Positions 40,141 to 51,325 of a stretch of DNA of 64,000 bases are shown here, piece after piece. The DNA is from Streptomyces griseiscabiei. GTDB taxonomy: Bacteria > Actinomycetota > Actinomycetes > Streptomycetales > Streptomycetaceae. Numbering within the stretch: position 1 is the first letter of the stretch; every line of letters starts with the position of its first letter. The stretch is from NCBI RefSeq assembly GCF_020010925.1, contig NZ_JAGJBZ010000002.1, forward strand, positions 1,674,001-1,738,000, in the 5' to 3' direction. Made by a program: the position numbers and the translations under genes. The notes under the pieces are model-generated. The model saw nothing but the letters and a program-made list of their open reading frames with translations. It made no database searches and was not told the origin of the DNA.

Positions 40141-42999
40141 TCAGTTCGTACGGTGTCCCGCCGCCAGTCGCACGATGTCCACACGCGACCGGATGCCCAG
40201 CTTCCGGTAGACCCGCGTGAGTGTCGCCTCGACCGTCTTCACGCTGATGTACAGCCGGCCGGCGATCTCCCGGTTGGTCGCGCCCTCCATGACCAGCTCC
40301 GCGACCTGGCGTTCCGTCGCCGCGAGCGCGGCGAGGGCGTCCAGCGCCGACGGGGCGATCACGGGCGGCTGCGGCGGTGCCGGGGCGACCGACGCCTCCT
40401 CCACCTGTCGCAGCCAGGGCAGGGCACGGCAGCGGCGGAACAGCCGGGACGCCTCGTCGTACGAGCCGGGCCCGGACATCGGCGTCCCCGCCGGCCGGGC
40501 GAGACCCGGCGGCTGCGGGAGGGTGCGCAGCCCCGCCAGCACATACGCGGCCCGCGCCTCCTCCAGCCCGTAGCCCAGCTTGGCGAGCCGGTCCTGGGCC
40601 GATGTCAACTGCCGTACGGCGGCGTCCTGTTCACCCCGCGCCGCCCGCACCAGCGCCTCGGCGCGGTCGAGCACGGCGAGCACGCTCTCCCGTCCGAGCC
40701 GCAGCGCCTGCTGCCGGGTGACGTCGATGACGTCCTGCGCCTCGGCCAACTCGCCCACCCGGACGAGGGCTTCGGCGAGATCGCCGTGCCAGCGCCCGCG
40801 CGCCGGGTCGTTGACGCCCAGCCCGTCTTCCAACTCCCGTACCCGGCGCAGGGACTGGACGGTTCCCGGCGCGTCCCCCGCCACCAGCCGGGCGTGTCCG
40901 AGGGCACCCAGGGCGCGGGAGAGGTACATCAGGTCGCCGTCCTGCTCGGCGCGCTCGGCGGCCTCGCGGGCGAGCGCCTGGGCCCGTTCGACGTCACCGC
41001 CGGCGGCCTCCGCGAGCGAGGTGAGCATGGCGGACGCGCCCTCGCCGATACCGGAGTCCCGGGCCAGGACATAGCCCTCGCGGGCCAGGTCGAGGGCCCG
41101 GCCGCAGTGCCCGGAGCGCAGCTCGGTCTCGGCGAGGAAGCGCACATAGTGCACCTCGCTCTCGACCATGCCGCGCCGGCGCACCTCGCGCAGCAGCGAG
41201 GTGATGGTGGCGCGGGCCTCGCCGAGCTGGTCGCTCATCAGCAGCCAGCGGAAGCGGGTCGCGCCCGCCCCGTTGTGATGGCAGGCGAGCTGCGGGTCCT
41301 GCGGCTCCTTCAGCGCCCGTTTGATCGTCATGGGCGCGTCCGGGTGGCCCATCAGCATCTCGGTCTGCGCCTGGAAGGCGAGCGCGAGCAGCTCGGTGCG
41401 CCGGTCCTCGGCGCGTCCCGCCAGCTCCGCCGCGCGCGCGGCCTCGTCCCGGCTCTGCGCGAAGTCGCCCTCCAGGACCAGCGCCCGCCAGGCCAGCTGG
41501 TAGCGGACCAGGCCGAGCAGCCGCGGATCGTCGCCGGCGTCGGCGAGGACCTGCGGATAGACGGCGTCGACCTCCGCGAGCGACTGCCCGGCCGAGTCGA
41601 TCACCACCATCCAGGCACGGACCCGGTCGGTGGGCTCGGTCGCCCGGCTGAGCACGTCGCGGGCGATGTCCCGGCCGAGGTCGTTCTCCCCTGCCGTGAT
41701 CGCGTCCTCGGCCGCCTGCAGCCGCCGCTCGTCCGGGCCCGGCACCGCGTCGGCCGGGGTGTGCCGGGCCGACAGCAGCCCCAGCTCGGCGGCGACCGAG
41801 GGCGCGCCCCGGTCCCGGGCCACGGCGGCGGCCTCGCCCAGCTGACCGGCGACCTGCGGATCGGTGCCGTGGGTGGCCAGCGCCAGATGCCGGGCCCGCT
41901 CGATGGGGTCGACGGCGGCCGTGGACAGCGCCGCGTGGGCGGCCCGCCGCTCCTGGGCCGTCGCCTCGGCGTACAGCGCGGCCGACACCAACGGGTGCGC
42001 GAACCGCACGCCGGGCCCCTCCCGCTCCGGTGCGAGCAGCCCCAGCTCCGCGGCCCGCGCGGTCTCCGCCTCGGCGTTCTCCCGCCCGGCCGCGCGCAGC
42101 AGCGCCACCGTGGGCCGGGCTCCGGCGCTCGCCACCAGCAGGGTGCGGCGGGCCTCGGCCGGGAGCATGTCCAGCCGGTTCAGAACCAGGGTCCGCAGTG
42201 AGGTCGGCACGGGCAGCGGCTCGCCCGGGCGCGGCGGCGTCGGGCTGTCGGCGAGGGCCCGGCCCAGCTCCAGCGCGAACAGCGGGTTGCCGCCGCTGGT
42301 GCGGTGGATGTCCCGCACGGTCGAGCGCGGCAGACCCGTGTAGCCGCGGTTCTCCAGCAGCTCCGCGACATGCGTCCGGGACAGCGGGGCGACCCGCAGG
42401 GCGAGGGTGTCCGGCGGGGACGCGCGTAGATACCTGTCCTGCTCGTGACCGTGGGGGTCCGTGGACGTGCGTACGGCGCACAGCATGCGCACCGGCATCT
42501 CGCCGAGCCGCCGCGCGGCGAACCCGAGCAGCTCGACACTGGCCGGATCCAGCCACTGGAGGTCGTCCGCGACGATCAGCACCGGGCCCTTGGCGGCCAG
42601 CGCGCGCAGGGTCGACAGCACGGCCAGCCGCAGCGCCAGCCCGTCGCGCTGGAGCGTCGACTCGCCACGGCCGGTGAGCGCCGACTCCAGCGCGGTGCGC
42701 TGCGGCGCGGGCAACTGGTCGGAGACCTCGTCCATGACCAGGCCCAGCAGATCGGTCAGCGCGAGGAACGGCAGATGCGACTCGGACTCGGTGGCCGAGC
42801 AGCGCAGCACGGTCCGTGCCGATTCGTCGTGGTCGGCGGCCAGGGCGCGCAGCACGGTCGATTTCCCGATACCCGCGGAACCGTGCACCAGCACGCTGCC
42901 GCCCCGCGCCAACTGCTCACGGGCCCCCGCGAACAGCTCCTCCCGGCCAATGACCAGGTCGGGGCGGGGTCTCCCAGGCTCCTTGAACTCCCGTCGCAC
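40141..42999 (-). CDS. LAL-type LuxR-family ATP-binding transcriptional regulator
   Basis: Large regulator of 952 residues (GTG 42999, GGGGAG upstream). The N-terminal AAA-like ATPase has Walker A HGSAGIGKST (~residues 39-48) and Walker B VLIVADDLQWLD (~140). A long TPR/MalT-like helical region follows (~350-850). The C-terminal LuxR HTH spans residues ~885-945 (ATERQVAELVMEGATNREIA, GRLYISVKTVEATLTRVYRK). LAL proteins respond to ligands such as sugars and often activate secondary metabolism or sugar uptake. Next to a secreted trypsin and a second LuxR-type gene; the target is unknown. Confidence 0.92.
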   Translation of the reverse strand: MRREFKEPGRPRPDLVIGREELFAGAREQLARGGSVLVHGSAGIGKSTVLRALAADHDESARTVLRCSATESESHLPFLALTDLLGLVMDEVSDQLPAPQRTALESALTGRGESTLQRDGLALRLAVLSTLRALAAKGPVLIVADDLQWLDPASVELLGFAARRLGEMPVRMLCAVRTSTDPHGHEQDRYLRASPPDTLALRVAPLSRTHVAELLENRGYTGLPRSTVRDIHRTSGGNPLFALELGRALADSPTPPRPGEPLPVPTSLRTLVLNRLDMLPAEARRTLLVASAGARPTVALLRAAGRENAEAETARAAELGLLAPEREGPGVRFAHPLVSAALYAEATAQERRAAHAALSTAAVDPIERARHLALATHGTDPQVAGQLGEAAAVARDRGAPSVAAELGLLSARHTPADAVPGPDERRLQAAEDAITAGENDLGRDIARDVLSRATEPTDRVRAWMVVIDSAGQSLAEVDAVYPQVLADAGDDPRLLGLVRYQLAWRALVLEGDFAQSRDEAARAAELAGRAEDRRTELLALAFQAQTEMLMGHPDAPMTIKRALKEPQDPQLACHHNGAGATRFRWLLMSDQLGEARATITSLLREVRRRGMVESEVHYVRFLAETELRSGHCGRALDLAREGYVLARDSGIGEGASAMLTSLAEAAGGDVERAQALAREAAERAEQDGDLMYLSRALGALGHARLVAGDAPGTVQSLRRVRELEDGLGVNDPARGRWHGDLAEALVRVGELAEAQDVIDVTRQQALRLGRESVLAVLDRAEALVRAARGEQDAAVRQLTSAQDRLAKLGYGLEEARAAYVLAGLRTLPQPPGLARPAGTPMSGPGSYDEASRLFRRCRALPWLRQVEEASVAPAPPQPPVIAPSALDALAALAATERQVAELVMEGATNREIAGRLYISVKTVEATLTRVYRKLGIRSRVDIVRLAAGHRTN

Positions 43000-43278
43000 G
43001 GGCCACCGCTCCCCTCGAGTGTCGTGTCCGGGCCAATATTAGGCGTCCAGTCTTTGAATTTCGGAACGTAGGCCCGCTGTGGGAAATAACAGGAAGGGTA
43101 CGGCATAGGAAAATTCACATGCCGGTTACATGAATGCCCCCGAGGGCCCCGTGCCCCGTAGGGCGTCCCGTAAAGGGCGCGGGGAACTGCGGGAGCAACC
43201 ACGACGGACCCGCGGCCCGAACCGCACCGGCACCCCTACGGCGCGACCCGGCCGAACCCGGCGAAACCCAGCGGGGCG
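43000..43278. other. Intergenic region between LAL and GAF-LuxR genes
   Basis: It holds the LAL promoter (AT-richer 43030-43130) and, at 43175-43191, GGGCGCGGGGAACTGCG, the core of a repeat that also makes up the arms at 62.7-62.9 kb. No gene supported. Confidence 0.5.
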
Positions 43279-44160
43279 CTACGGCAGCAATCCGGCCCGG
43301 CGGGCGGCCACCACCCCCTCCCACCGCGTGTGCGCCCCGAGCTTGCGCATGGCCGAGCGGAGATACGCCTTCACCGTCTCGGGGCGCAGCCCCAGCCGCT
43401 CCCCGGCGACCGCGTTGGTCGCACCCGTCGCGACACAGGCCAGCACATCCGTCTCACGAGGAGTGAGCGCGACCCGGGGCGCACTCTCCGTCCCGGTGTT
43501 CTCCCCGTCCGCCACGCCGGCGAGGCGCCCGCACACCCGCAACAGCTCCGCCCGCAGCTCGGGATCATCGATCCGCGGCGCGAGCGCGCGCAGCGCTCCG
43601 TGCGCCTCCCGGACCTCCTCCCACGCTCCGGCCGAGCCCCCCTCGGGCCCCCGCGCGGCGGCCAGCAGACCCTGCGCCTCGTCCCGGACCACCAGGGTCT
43701 GCTCCATGTCCCGCGCCGCCTCCAGCGCCGCCCCGACCGTGCGGTCGCCCAGCTGCTGCGCGGTGCGCAGGGCGCCGTAGAGCACCCCGCGCACCTGGCG
43801 GCGTACGACGACGGGGACCGCGAGGACGGAGCGGATGCCCTCGGCGGCGACCGCGGCGTCGTACTCGTGGCTGATCTGGACCGACACGGAGTAATCGGTC
43901 ACCCGGCAGGGGCGGGCCAGGGCCACCGTCTTGCCGCCGAGGCCGTTCCCGGAGTGCACGGCGAGGCCCTGGAGCGCGCTGGTGCGGTTGCCCTGGAGTT
44001 CACTGATGCGCAGTTGCCCGGGCCCCGGCTCGACCAGCCCCGCGAAGGCGAGCGGCAGCCCGGTGGCCCGGCGCAGCCGGTGCAGCGCGCCCCGCAGGTC
44101 GGCCCTGCCGGAGCCGGCCGGGCCGACGGAATCAGCGGCATCCCCTGCAACCCCTGCCAT
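43279..44160 (-). CDS. GAF-domain LuxR-family regulator
   Basis: Regulator of 293 residues (ATG 44160 with GGGGCGAG upstream). The GAF domain spans ~20-160 (HRLRRATGLPLAFAGLVEPG ... GIRSVLAVPVVVRRQVRGVL). The C-terminal LuxR HTH spans ~230-290 (LTPRETDVLACVATGATNAV, AGERLGLRPETVKAYLRSAM). It is divergent from the acyl-CoA synthetase pair with 101 bp between, so probably its regulator, sensing an aromatic or acyl ligand through GAF. The ligand is inferred only from position. Confidence 0.88.
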   Translation of the reverse strand: MAGVAGDAADSVGPAGSGRADLRGALHRLRRATGLPLAFAGLVEPGPGQLRISELQGNRTSALQGLAVHSGNGLGGKTVALARPCRVTDYSVSVQISHEYDAAVAAEGIRSVLAVPVVVRRQVRGVLYGALRTAQQLGDRTVGAALEAARDMEQTLVVRDEAQGLLAAARGPEGGSAGAWEEVREAHGALRALAPRIDDPELRAELLRVCGRLAGVADGENTGTESAPRVALTPRETDVLACVATGATNAVAGERLGLRPETVKAYLRSAMRKLGAHTRWEGVVAARRAGLLP

Positions 44161-44261
44161 GAACTCGCCCCTTCCGCGCGGCACACCCCCGTTCGGGGGT
44201 GGTGAGACGTGTATCACGCATTACACGATGTCAGGCAACGGTCCGGCAATGAGGAGGACAC

Positions 44262-45941
44262 ATGTCGGCGAGGACGAGCGCCACGGACGGGTTCCGGGCC
44301 GCCCGGGACTTCCTGCTGGCCCACCGCGAGGACTACGCCACGGCCTACGAGGGGTTCACCTGGCCGCGCCCGGAGTACTTCAACTGGGCGCTCGACTGGT
44401 TCGACGTGATCGCACGTGGGAACGACCGCACGGCACTGCACATCGTCGAGGAGGACGGCACCGAGACCCGGATCTCCTTCGCCGAGATGTCCGAGCGCTC
44501 GTCCCGGGTCGCCAACCGGCTGCGGGACCGGGGGGTGCGTGCCGACGACCGGATCCTCGTCATGCTGGGCAACCAGACGGAGTTGTGGGAGACCGCGCTC
44601 GCCGCGATGAAACTGCGCGCCGTCGTCATCCCCGCGACCCCGCTGCTCGGCCCCGCCGATCTGCGCGACCGGGTGGAGCGCGGCCGGGTCCGGCATGTGA
44701 TCGCCCGGGCCGGGGACGCGCCCAAGTTCGTGGACGTGCCCGGCCGTTACACCCGCACCACGGTCGGCGGCACGGTGGACGGCTGGCGGCCGTACGAGGA
44801 GGCCTACGCGGCCCCCGCCCGCTTCGAGCCGAACGGCCCGACCAACGCCGGCGACCCGCTGATGCTGTACTTCACCTCGGGCACGACGGCCCGGCCCAAA
44901 CTGGTCGAGCACACCCATGTGTCGTATCCCATCGGGCACTTGGCGACCATGTACTGGATCGGCCTGAAGCCGGGCGACGTCCATCTCAACATCTCCTCGC
45001 CCGGTTGGGCCAAGCACGCCTGGTCCAATCTCTTCGCCCCGTGGAACGCGGAGGCGACCGTGTTCATCCACAACTACACCCGCTTCGACGCGGACCGGCT
45101 GCTCACGGAGATGGAACGCGCGCGGGTCACCACCTTCTGCGCCCCGCCCACCGTGTGGCGGATGCTCATCCAGACCGATCTGACCCGGCTGCGCACCCCG
45201 CCCCGGGAGGTGGTCGCCGCCGGGGAGCCCCTCAACCCCGAGGTCATCGAGCAGGTGCGCCGGGCCTGGGGCGTCGACATCCGGGACGGCTTCGGCCAGA
45301 CCGAGACCGCCGTCCAGGTCTCCAACAGCCCCGGCCAGAAGCTGAAGACCGGCTCGATGGGCAGGCCCGGCCCCGGCTTCAAGGTCGTCCTCCTCGACCC
45401 CGTCACCGGCGCCCCCGACGCCGACGAGGGCGAGATCGCCCTGGACCTCTCCAACCGTCCCGTCGGCCTGATGACCGGCTACCACGGCGACCCCGACCGT
45501 ACGGCCGAGTCCATGGCCGGCGGCTACTACCGCACCGGTGACATCGGCTCCCGCGATCAGGACGGCTACCTCACCTATGTGGGCCGCGCGGACGACGTGT
45601 TCAAGTCCAGCGACTACAAGATCAGCCCCTTCGAGCTGGAGAGCGTCCTGCTGGAGCACGAGGCGGTCGCCGAGGCGGCCGTGGTGCCCGCCCCGGACGA
45701 GCTGCGGCTCGCCGTGCCGAAGGCGTACATCGTGCTGGCGGCGGGCTGGGAGCCCGGCCCGGACACCGCGAAGGTGCTCTTCGAACACTCCCGGACCGCC
45801 CTCGCGCCCTACAAACGCCTGCGCCGCCTGGAGTTCGGCGACCTCCCGAAGACCGTGTCGGGCAAGATCCGCCGTATCCAGCTGCGCGAGGTCACGGCCG
45901 CGGGCTCGGACGCGGAGTACCGCGAGGAGGACTTCCGATGA
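44262..45941 (+). CDS. AMP-dependent acyl-CoA synthetase (medium-chain/benzoate-type)
   Basis: Ligase of 559 residues that forms acyl-AMP and then acyl-CoA. GAGGAGG precedes ATG 44262. The P-loop-like motif is LYFTSGTTARPKLVEHTH, the A5 region GFGQTETAV, the hinge and A8 region YRTGDIGSRDQDGYLTYVGR and the catalytic Lys in LPKTVSGKIRR. WTWP-like sequence at the start (FTWPRPEYFNWALDWFDVIA) is typical of ACSM/benzoate-CoA ligase relatives. It overlaps the next gene by 4 bp (ATGA). Confidence 0.9.
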   Translation: MSARTSATDGFRAARDFLLAHREDYATAYEGFTWPRPEYFNWALDWFDVIARGNDRTALHIVEEDGTETRISFAEMSERSSRVANRLRDRGVRADDRILVMLGNQTELWETALAAMKLRAVVIPATPLLGPADLRDRVERGRVRHVIARAGDAPKFVDVPGRYTRTTVGGTVDGWRPYEEAYAAPARFEPNGPTNAGDPLMLYFTSGTTARPKLVEHTHVSYPIGHLATMYWIGLKPGDVHLNISSPGWAKHAWSNLFAPWNAEATVFIHNYTRFDADRLLTEMERARVTTFCAPPTVWRMLIQTDLTRLRTPPREVVAAGEPLNPEVIEQVRRAWGVDIRDGFGQTETAVQVSNSPGQKLKTGSMGRPGPGFKVVLLDPVTGAPDADEGEIALDLSNRPVGLMTGYHGDPDRTAESMAGGYYRTGDIGSRDQDGYLTYVGRADDVFKSSDYKISPFELESVLLEHEAVAEAAVVPAPDELRLAVPKAYIVLAAGWEPGPDTAKVLFEHSRTALAPYKRLRRLEFGDLPKTVSGKIRRIQLREVTAAGSDAEYREEDFR

Positions 45942-47527
45942 GCGGGCTCTCCTACGCGCACGGCATCGGCGACACCCCGCTGCTCGGCGACACCATCGGC
46001 GCCAACCTGGACCGGGCCGTCGCCGCCTGGCCGGACCGCGAGGCCCTCGTCGACGTGCCGTCGGGGCGGCGCTGGACGTACGCCCGATTCGCCGCGGACG
46101 TGGACGAGCTGGCGTACGCGCTGCTCGCGAGCGGGGTCGGCAAGGGCGACCGCGTCGGCATCTGGGCGGTCAACTGCCCGGAGTGGGTGCTCGTCCAGTA
46201 CGCCACCGCCCGCGTCGGCGCGGTCATGGTGAACATCAACCCCGCCTACCGCACCCACGAGGTCGAGTACGTCCTCGACCAGGCCGGTGTCTCGCTGCTC
46301 TTCGCCTCGCTCAGCCACAAGTCGAGCGACTACCGGGCGATGGTCGAGGAAGTCCGGTCCCGCTGCCCGCGGTTGAGGGAGGCCGTGTACATCGGCGACC
46401 CGAGCTGGGACGCGCTGGTCGCGCGCGGCACACCGGTGCCGTACCCGGAGCTGTCCTGCGACGACCCCATCAACATCCAGTACACCTCGGGCACCACGGG
46501 CTTCCCCAAGGGGGCCACCCTCTCCCACCACAACATCCTCAACAACGGTTACTTCGTGGGCGAGTCGATCGCCTACACCGAGCAGGACCGGATCTGTGTA
46601 CCGGTGCCCTTCTACCACTGCTTCGGCATGGTGATGGGCAATCTGGCCGCCACCTCGCACGGCGCCTGTGTCGTCATCCCGGCCCCGTCCTTCGACCCGC
46701 AGGCCACCCTGGACGCCGTCCAGCAGGAGCGCTGCACCTCGCTGTACGGCGTACCGACCATGTTCATCGCGGAGCTGAACCTCCCCGGCTTCGCCGCGTA
46801 CGACCTCTCCTCGCTGCGCACCGGCATCATGGCGGGCTCGCCCTGCCCGGTGGAGGTGATGAAGCGGGTGGTCGCCGAGATGCACATGACCGAGGTGTCG
46901 ATCTGCTACGGCATGACGGAGACCTCGCCCGTCTCCACCCAGACCCGCCGCGACGACGACCTGGCGCACCGCACCGGCACCGTCGGCCGGGTGCTCCCGC
47001 ACATCGAGGTGAAGGTCGTCGACCCGGTGACCGGGGTGACACAACCACGCGGCACGGCGGGGGAGTTGTGCACCCGCGGCTACAGCGTGATGCTCGGCTA
47101 CTGGGAGGAGCCTCAGAAGACCGCCGAGGCCGTCGACGCCGGACGGTGGATGCACACCGGGGACCTGGCGGTGATGCGTGAGGACGGATACGTCGAGATC
47201 GTCGGCCGTATCAAGGACATGATCATCCGGGGTGGCGAGAACATCTACCCGCGCGAGATCGAGGAGTTCCTGTACGGCCATCCGAAGATCGCCGACGTCC
47301 AGGTGGTCGGCGTGCCCCATGAGCGGTACGGCGAGGAGGTCCTCGCCTGCGTCATCCCGCACGAGACCGCCGAACCGCTCACCCTGGAGGAGCTGCGGGC
47401 CTACTGCGACGGCCGGCTGGCCCACTACAAGATCCCGAGCGCGCTGCGCCTGCTGGACGCCTTCCCGATGACGGTGTCGGGGAAGGTGCGGAAGATCGAG
47501 CTGCGGGAGCGGTACGCGGCCGGATGA
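45938..47527 (+). CDS. AMP-dependent fatty-acid-type acyl-CoA ligase
   Basis: Ligase of 529 residues, second gene of the pair. Motifs: IQYTSGTTGFPKGATLSHHN, YGMTETSPVS, WMHTGDLAVMREDGYVEIVG, RIKDMIIRGGENIYPREIEE and the C-terminal catalytic Lys in FPMTVSGKVRKIEL. It is closest in pattern to FadD35/AcsA-like actinobacterial enzymes. Two different acyl-CoA ligases in one transcript suggest a pathway for an organic acid and its breakdown intermediate. A 32-bp tandem duplication spans its stop codon. Confidence 0.9.
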   Translation: MSGLSYAHGIGDTPLLGDTIGANLDRAVAAWPDREALVDVPSGRRWTYARFAADVDELAYALLASGVGKGDRVGIWAVNCPEWVLVQYATARVGAVMVNINPAYRTHEVEYVLDQAGVSLLFASLSHKSSDYRAMVEEVRSRCPRLREAVYIGDPSWDALVARGTPVPYPELSCDDPINIQYTSGTTGFPKGATLSHHNILNNGYFVGESIAYTEQDRICVPVPFYHCFGMVMGNLAATSHGACVVIPAPSFDPQATLDAVQQERCTSLYGVPTMFIAELNLPGFAAYDLSSLRTGIMAGSPCPVEVMKRVVAEMHMTEVSICYGMTETSPVSTQTRRDDDLAHRTGTVGRVLPHIEVKVVDPVTGVTQPRGTAGELCTRGYSVMLGYWEEPQKTAEAVDAGRWMHTGDLAVMREDGYVEIVGRIKDMIIRGGENIYPREIEEFLYGHPKIADVQVVGVPHERYGEEVLACVIPHETAEPLTLEELRAYCDGRLAHYKIPSALRLLDAFPMTVSGKVRKIELRERYAAG

Positions 47528-47572
47528 CCGCACGTGCGCAGCGGTACGCGGCGGGCTGACCGCACGCGTGCG
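47509..47572. repeat. 32-bp tandem duplication at acyl-CoA ligase stop
   Basis: The gene's last codons and the sequence just after the stop (GCGGTACGCGGCCGGATGAC...) are repeated at 47541 as GCGGTACGCGGCGGGCTGAC..., including a second TGA. The copies differ at a few bases, so the duplication is not very recent. Confidence 0.75.
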
Positions 47573-47580
47573 CGGCTCCC

Positions 47581-48285
47581 TCAGCCCTCGACGCCCGTCG
47601 CCACCAGCTCCGTCGCCGCGCCGTTCACCGGCTGCGGGGTGCCCGTGAGGTCCAGCACGAACAGGGAGACGCCCAGGCCGTCGGCGCGGTCGCGGGCGTC
47701 TTCGGCGTACCCGGCGAGGGAGAAGTAGACGCAGTCGGTGGACTCCGTCATGGCGGTCAGCCACAGGCACTCGACATCGCGCAGCGTGGCCGGGGTGACC
47801 GAGGGGTCCACCTGGGCCAGGACGCCCCGCGCGGCCAGCCCGATCCCGGACGGCTGGCGCTGGTCGGCGCGGCGGATGTCCCGGTAGCCCAGCCAGCGCA
47901 GATAGAGCGCGACGGCGGTGACCGCGTCGCGGGCGGTGCGGATGGTGACGGGCCGGAAGGTCGCCCGCGGGCCGGCGGGCGCGTCGGCCGGGTCCAGGGC
48001 GCCGCCGGGGCCCAGCGGTCGGAGCGCCCCGGCCACCGGCACCCGCAGCACCGTCCCGCAGGAGCAGCCCAGCTCCGGATGGGGCCACTGGTCGGCGCGG
48101 CCACAGCTCCCGCAGCGGACGGTGACCCAGTCCTCGTCCCAGGTGTGGTGGGTGACGGAGGTCGCGGCGGCCCGGTGGTTCAGGGCCGGGGCGACCGGGG
48201 TGCCGCACGCGCAGGGATAGGCCGGTGCGGCGTACTGATGTTCGCGCCCGCAGTCCGGGCACCGCACCGCCATGCTCTCGCTCAT
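47581..48285 (-). CDS. Zinc-ribbon protein with degenerate Mrr-like nuclease fold
   Basis: Protein of 234 residues (ATG 48285 with GGGGAG upstream). There are two N-terminal zinc-ribbon pairs: CPDCGREHQYAAPAYPCACG and CGSCGRADQW...CSCG. The C-terminal half (residues ~120-230: AVTAVALYLRWLGYRDIRRA ... GVLAQVDPSVTPATLRDVEC ... VYFSLAGYAEDARDRADGLG) follows the Mrr/restriction-endonuclease pattern. However, the D and QxK positions read GIGL and QVD, so catalysis is doubtful. Perhaps a DNA-binding or sensing relative of type IV restriction proteins. Confidence 0.55.
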   Translation of the reverse strand: MSESMAVRCPDCGREHQYAAPAYPCACGTPVAPALNHRAAATSVTHHTWDEDWVTVRCGSCGRADQWPHPELGCSCGTVLRVPVAGALRPLGPGGALDPADAPAGPRATFRPVTIRTARDAVTAVALYLRWLGYRDIRRADQRQPSGIGLAARGVLAQVDPSVTPATLRDVECLWLTAMTESTDCVYFSLAGYAEDARDRADGLGVSLFVLDLTGTPQPVNGAATELVATGVEG

Positions 48286-48432
48286 GCTCCCCACCCCACC
48301 GCCGAGTCACATCGAAAACGCCCCCTCATCGTCCTCCAGGGCATGCCGTCCCGGCAGGGAAACACCCTGAGACACCCAGGTGGATTCCGCCGCCCGCGCC
48401 CTTGACGCCCCTTACCCCGGCCCCTACATTGC

Positions 48433-48468
48433 TTCCAGATAGTAGAAAGTAATTTCCACATTACGGAA
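48433..48468. promoter_or_regulatory. Paired TTCC-N7-(A/G)GAA operators upstream of gcl
   Basis: Distal site TTCC-AGATAGT-AGAA (48433-48447) and proximal site TTCC-ACATTAC-GGAA (48454-48468) are exactly 21 bp apart, two helical turns. The same pair with the same spacing stands before hyi (53152-53187). Probably bound by one IclR/AllR- or GntR-type regulator of the glyoxylate branch; the regulator is not in the window. Confidence 0.75.
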
Positions 48469-48526
48469 GTGCTCGCGGCGGGGCGCGACGGGAGCGCGAG
48501 TCCGGCAGCCGAAACAGGAGTACGCA

Positions 48527-50311
<1,785 letters not shown>

Positions 50312-50766
50312 GGCGTACGGCTTCGGCGACGGCCTCGGCCGTGGCATACGGACGTCAGGGGCGGCTCATCCGGGGGGTGGGCCGCCCCGTCCCGCGCCCG
50401 TGACCTGCTCCGCACGGGCGTGCTCGGGGGAGGAGGGGGGGAGGGGGAGGGAAGGGGAGGGGAGGAGGGGAAGCCTCGTGGCAGCGCGGCCTCGCTCCAC
50501 GCGAGCCGCTTTGCCGCGCCGCCGCTCCCGGCCTCCCCCGATACCCCGGTTCACCCCCGATCCCCGGGCCCCCGTTTCCCCGACCCCTCGATCCCCCGTG
50601 GGGTCGGCCCCCGTTTCCCCCGTGCCCCCGTTTTCCCCCGTGCCCCGTTTCCCCCGTAGAGGCCCGCCGCCCCCGTGCCGGCGGGCCTCGTGCTTCGAGA
50701 ATGTGCCCTGAAGCAGGGGGAGTTGAAGCCCTCATGCCGGGGTTCAGAGGTTGATTTGAGGGTTCC

Positions 50767-50792
50767 GTAGACGGTCTACGCACCGTTGCGTA
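50767..50792. promoter_or_regulatory. Two overlapping palindromes
   Basis: GTAGACGGTCTAC (50767-50779, 6-1-6) overlaps TACGCACCGTTGCGTA (50777-50792, 6-4-6). Two perfect dyads sharing three bases suggest binding sites for one or two dimeric regulators. GCAGGAGG and a GTG follow at 50794-50805, which could start a short leader peptide (VIRRLRNGENPG...). Confidence 0.5.
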
Positions 50793-50829
50793 GGCAGGAG
50801 GCCGTGATCCGTCGCCTCCGGAACGGTGA

Positions 50830-50859
50830 GAACCCGGGAGCCGCGAGGCTCCCGGGTTC
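50830..50859. terminator. Strong 13-bp hairpin
   Basis: GAACCCGGGAGCC (50830-50842) and GGCTCCCGGGTTC (50847-50859) pair perfectly around GCGA. It lies ~40 bp after the palindromes, far from either flanking gene end. It is either a distant terminator or part of an attenuator or small RNA. Confidence 0.6.
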
Positions 50860-51325
50860 CGGTGGGTCGGACCGCGGCGGTCGCGCGGCGCCGGTTCCGC
50901 GTCCCTCACGTCGAGACGCGGCCGGAGCCTTCACCACCGCACTGGCGCGCGGGGCCGCCGCGGTCCGTGCCCTGCCCGCGGGTCGCCGACACGCACCCCT
51001 CATCCGGGTCGGTCGGAAACGGTCGCGGGCGGTGCGTCCGGTGGCTGATGGGTGTTCACCAGGGACCGGACGCCGATCGGGGATGGAAAGGAAAGGGAAG
51101 TCGATGGAAGAAGTTGATCGAGGGGGCGGGCGGTCCGCACACCCGCCGACGTGGGCCGAACCCTCACCCACCGTCGGGAGTCGTACGAACCCCGTGGTCC
51201 ACCGCCGACACCCGTCAGGAAGTCGGCGTACCCGGAACGGCGGTTCCGGCCCGCGGCGGTGCCTGGGCGCGACAGGACAGATGTCGGCGCCGCCGCGGAC
51301 CGGAAGTCTCGGGGTGGTGCTCGCC

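Larger units (their letters stand above)
50312..51325. other. 1-kb gene-poor region with low-complexity DNA and hairpins
   Basis: No supported gene. 50428-50475 is almost pure purine (G/A). 50560-50680 is C-rich with repeated CCCCCGTTTCCCCC-like units. 50767-50792 holds two overlapping palindromes and 50830-50859 a strong hairpin. Open frames across the region are compositional artefacts. Confidence 0.6.

Noticed and set aside
40153..42201. 682-residue frame antisense to the LAL regulator
   Set aside because: Shadow of high-GC coding DNA; no start signal or family pattern.
45809..48310. 833-residue antisense frame over the second acyl-CoA ligase
   Set aside because: No domain, repetitive Arg/Gly/Val/Asp content, overlaps strongly supported genes.
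50400..50711. Pro/Arg-rich frames in the 50.4-50.7 kb stretch
   Set aside because: They arise from purine-only and C-rich simple sequence; no codon bias or start signals.
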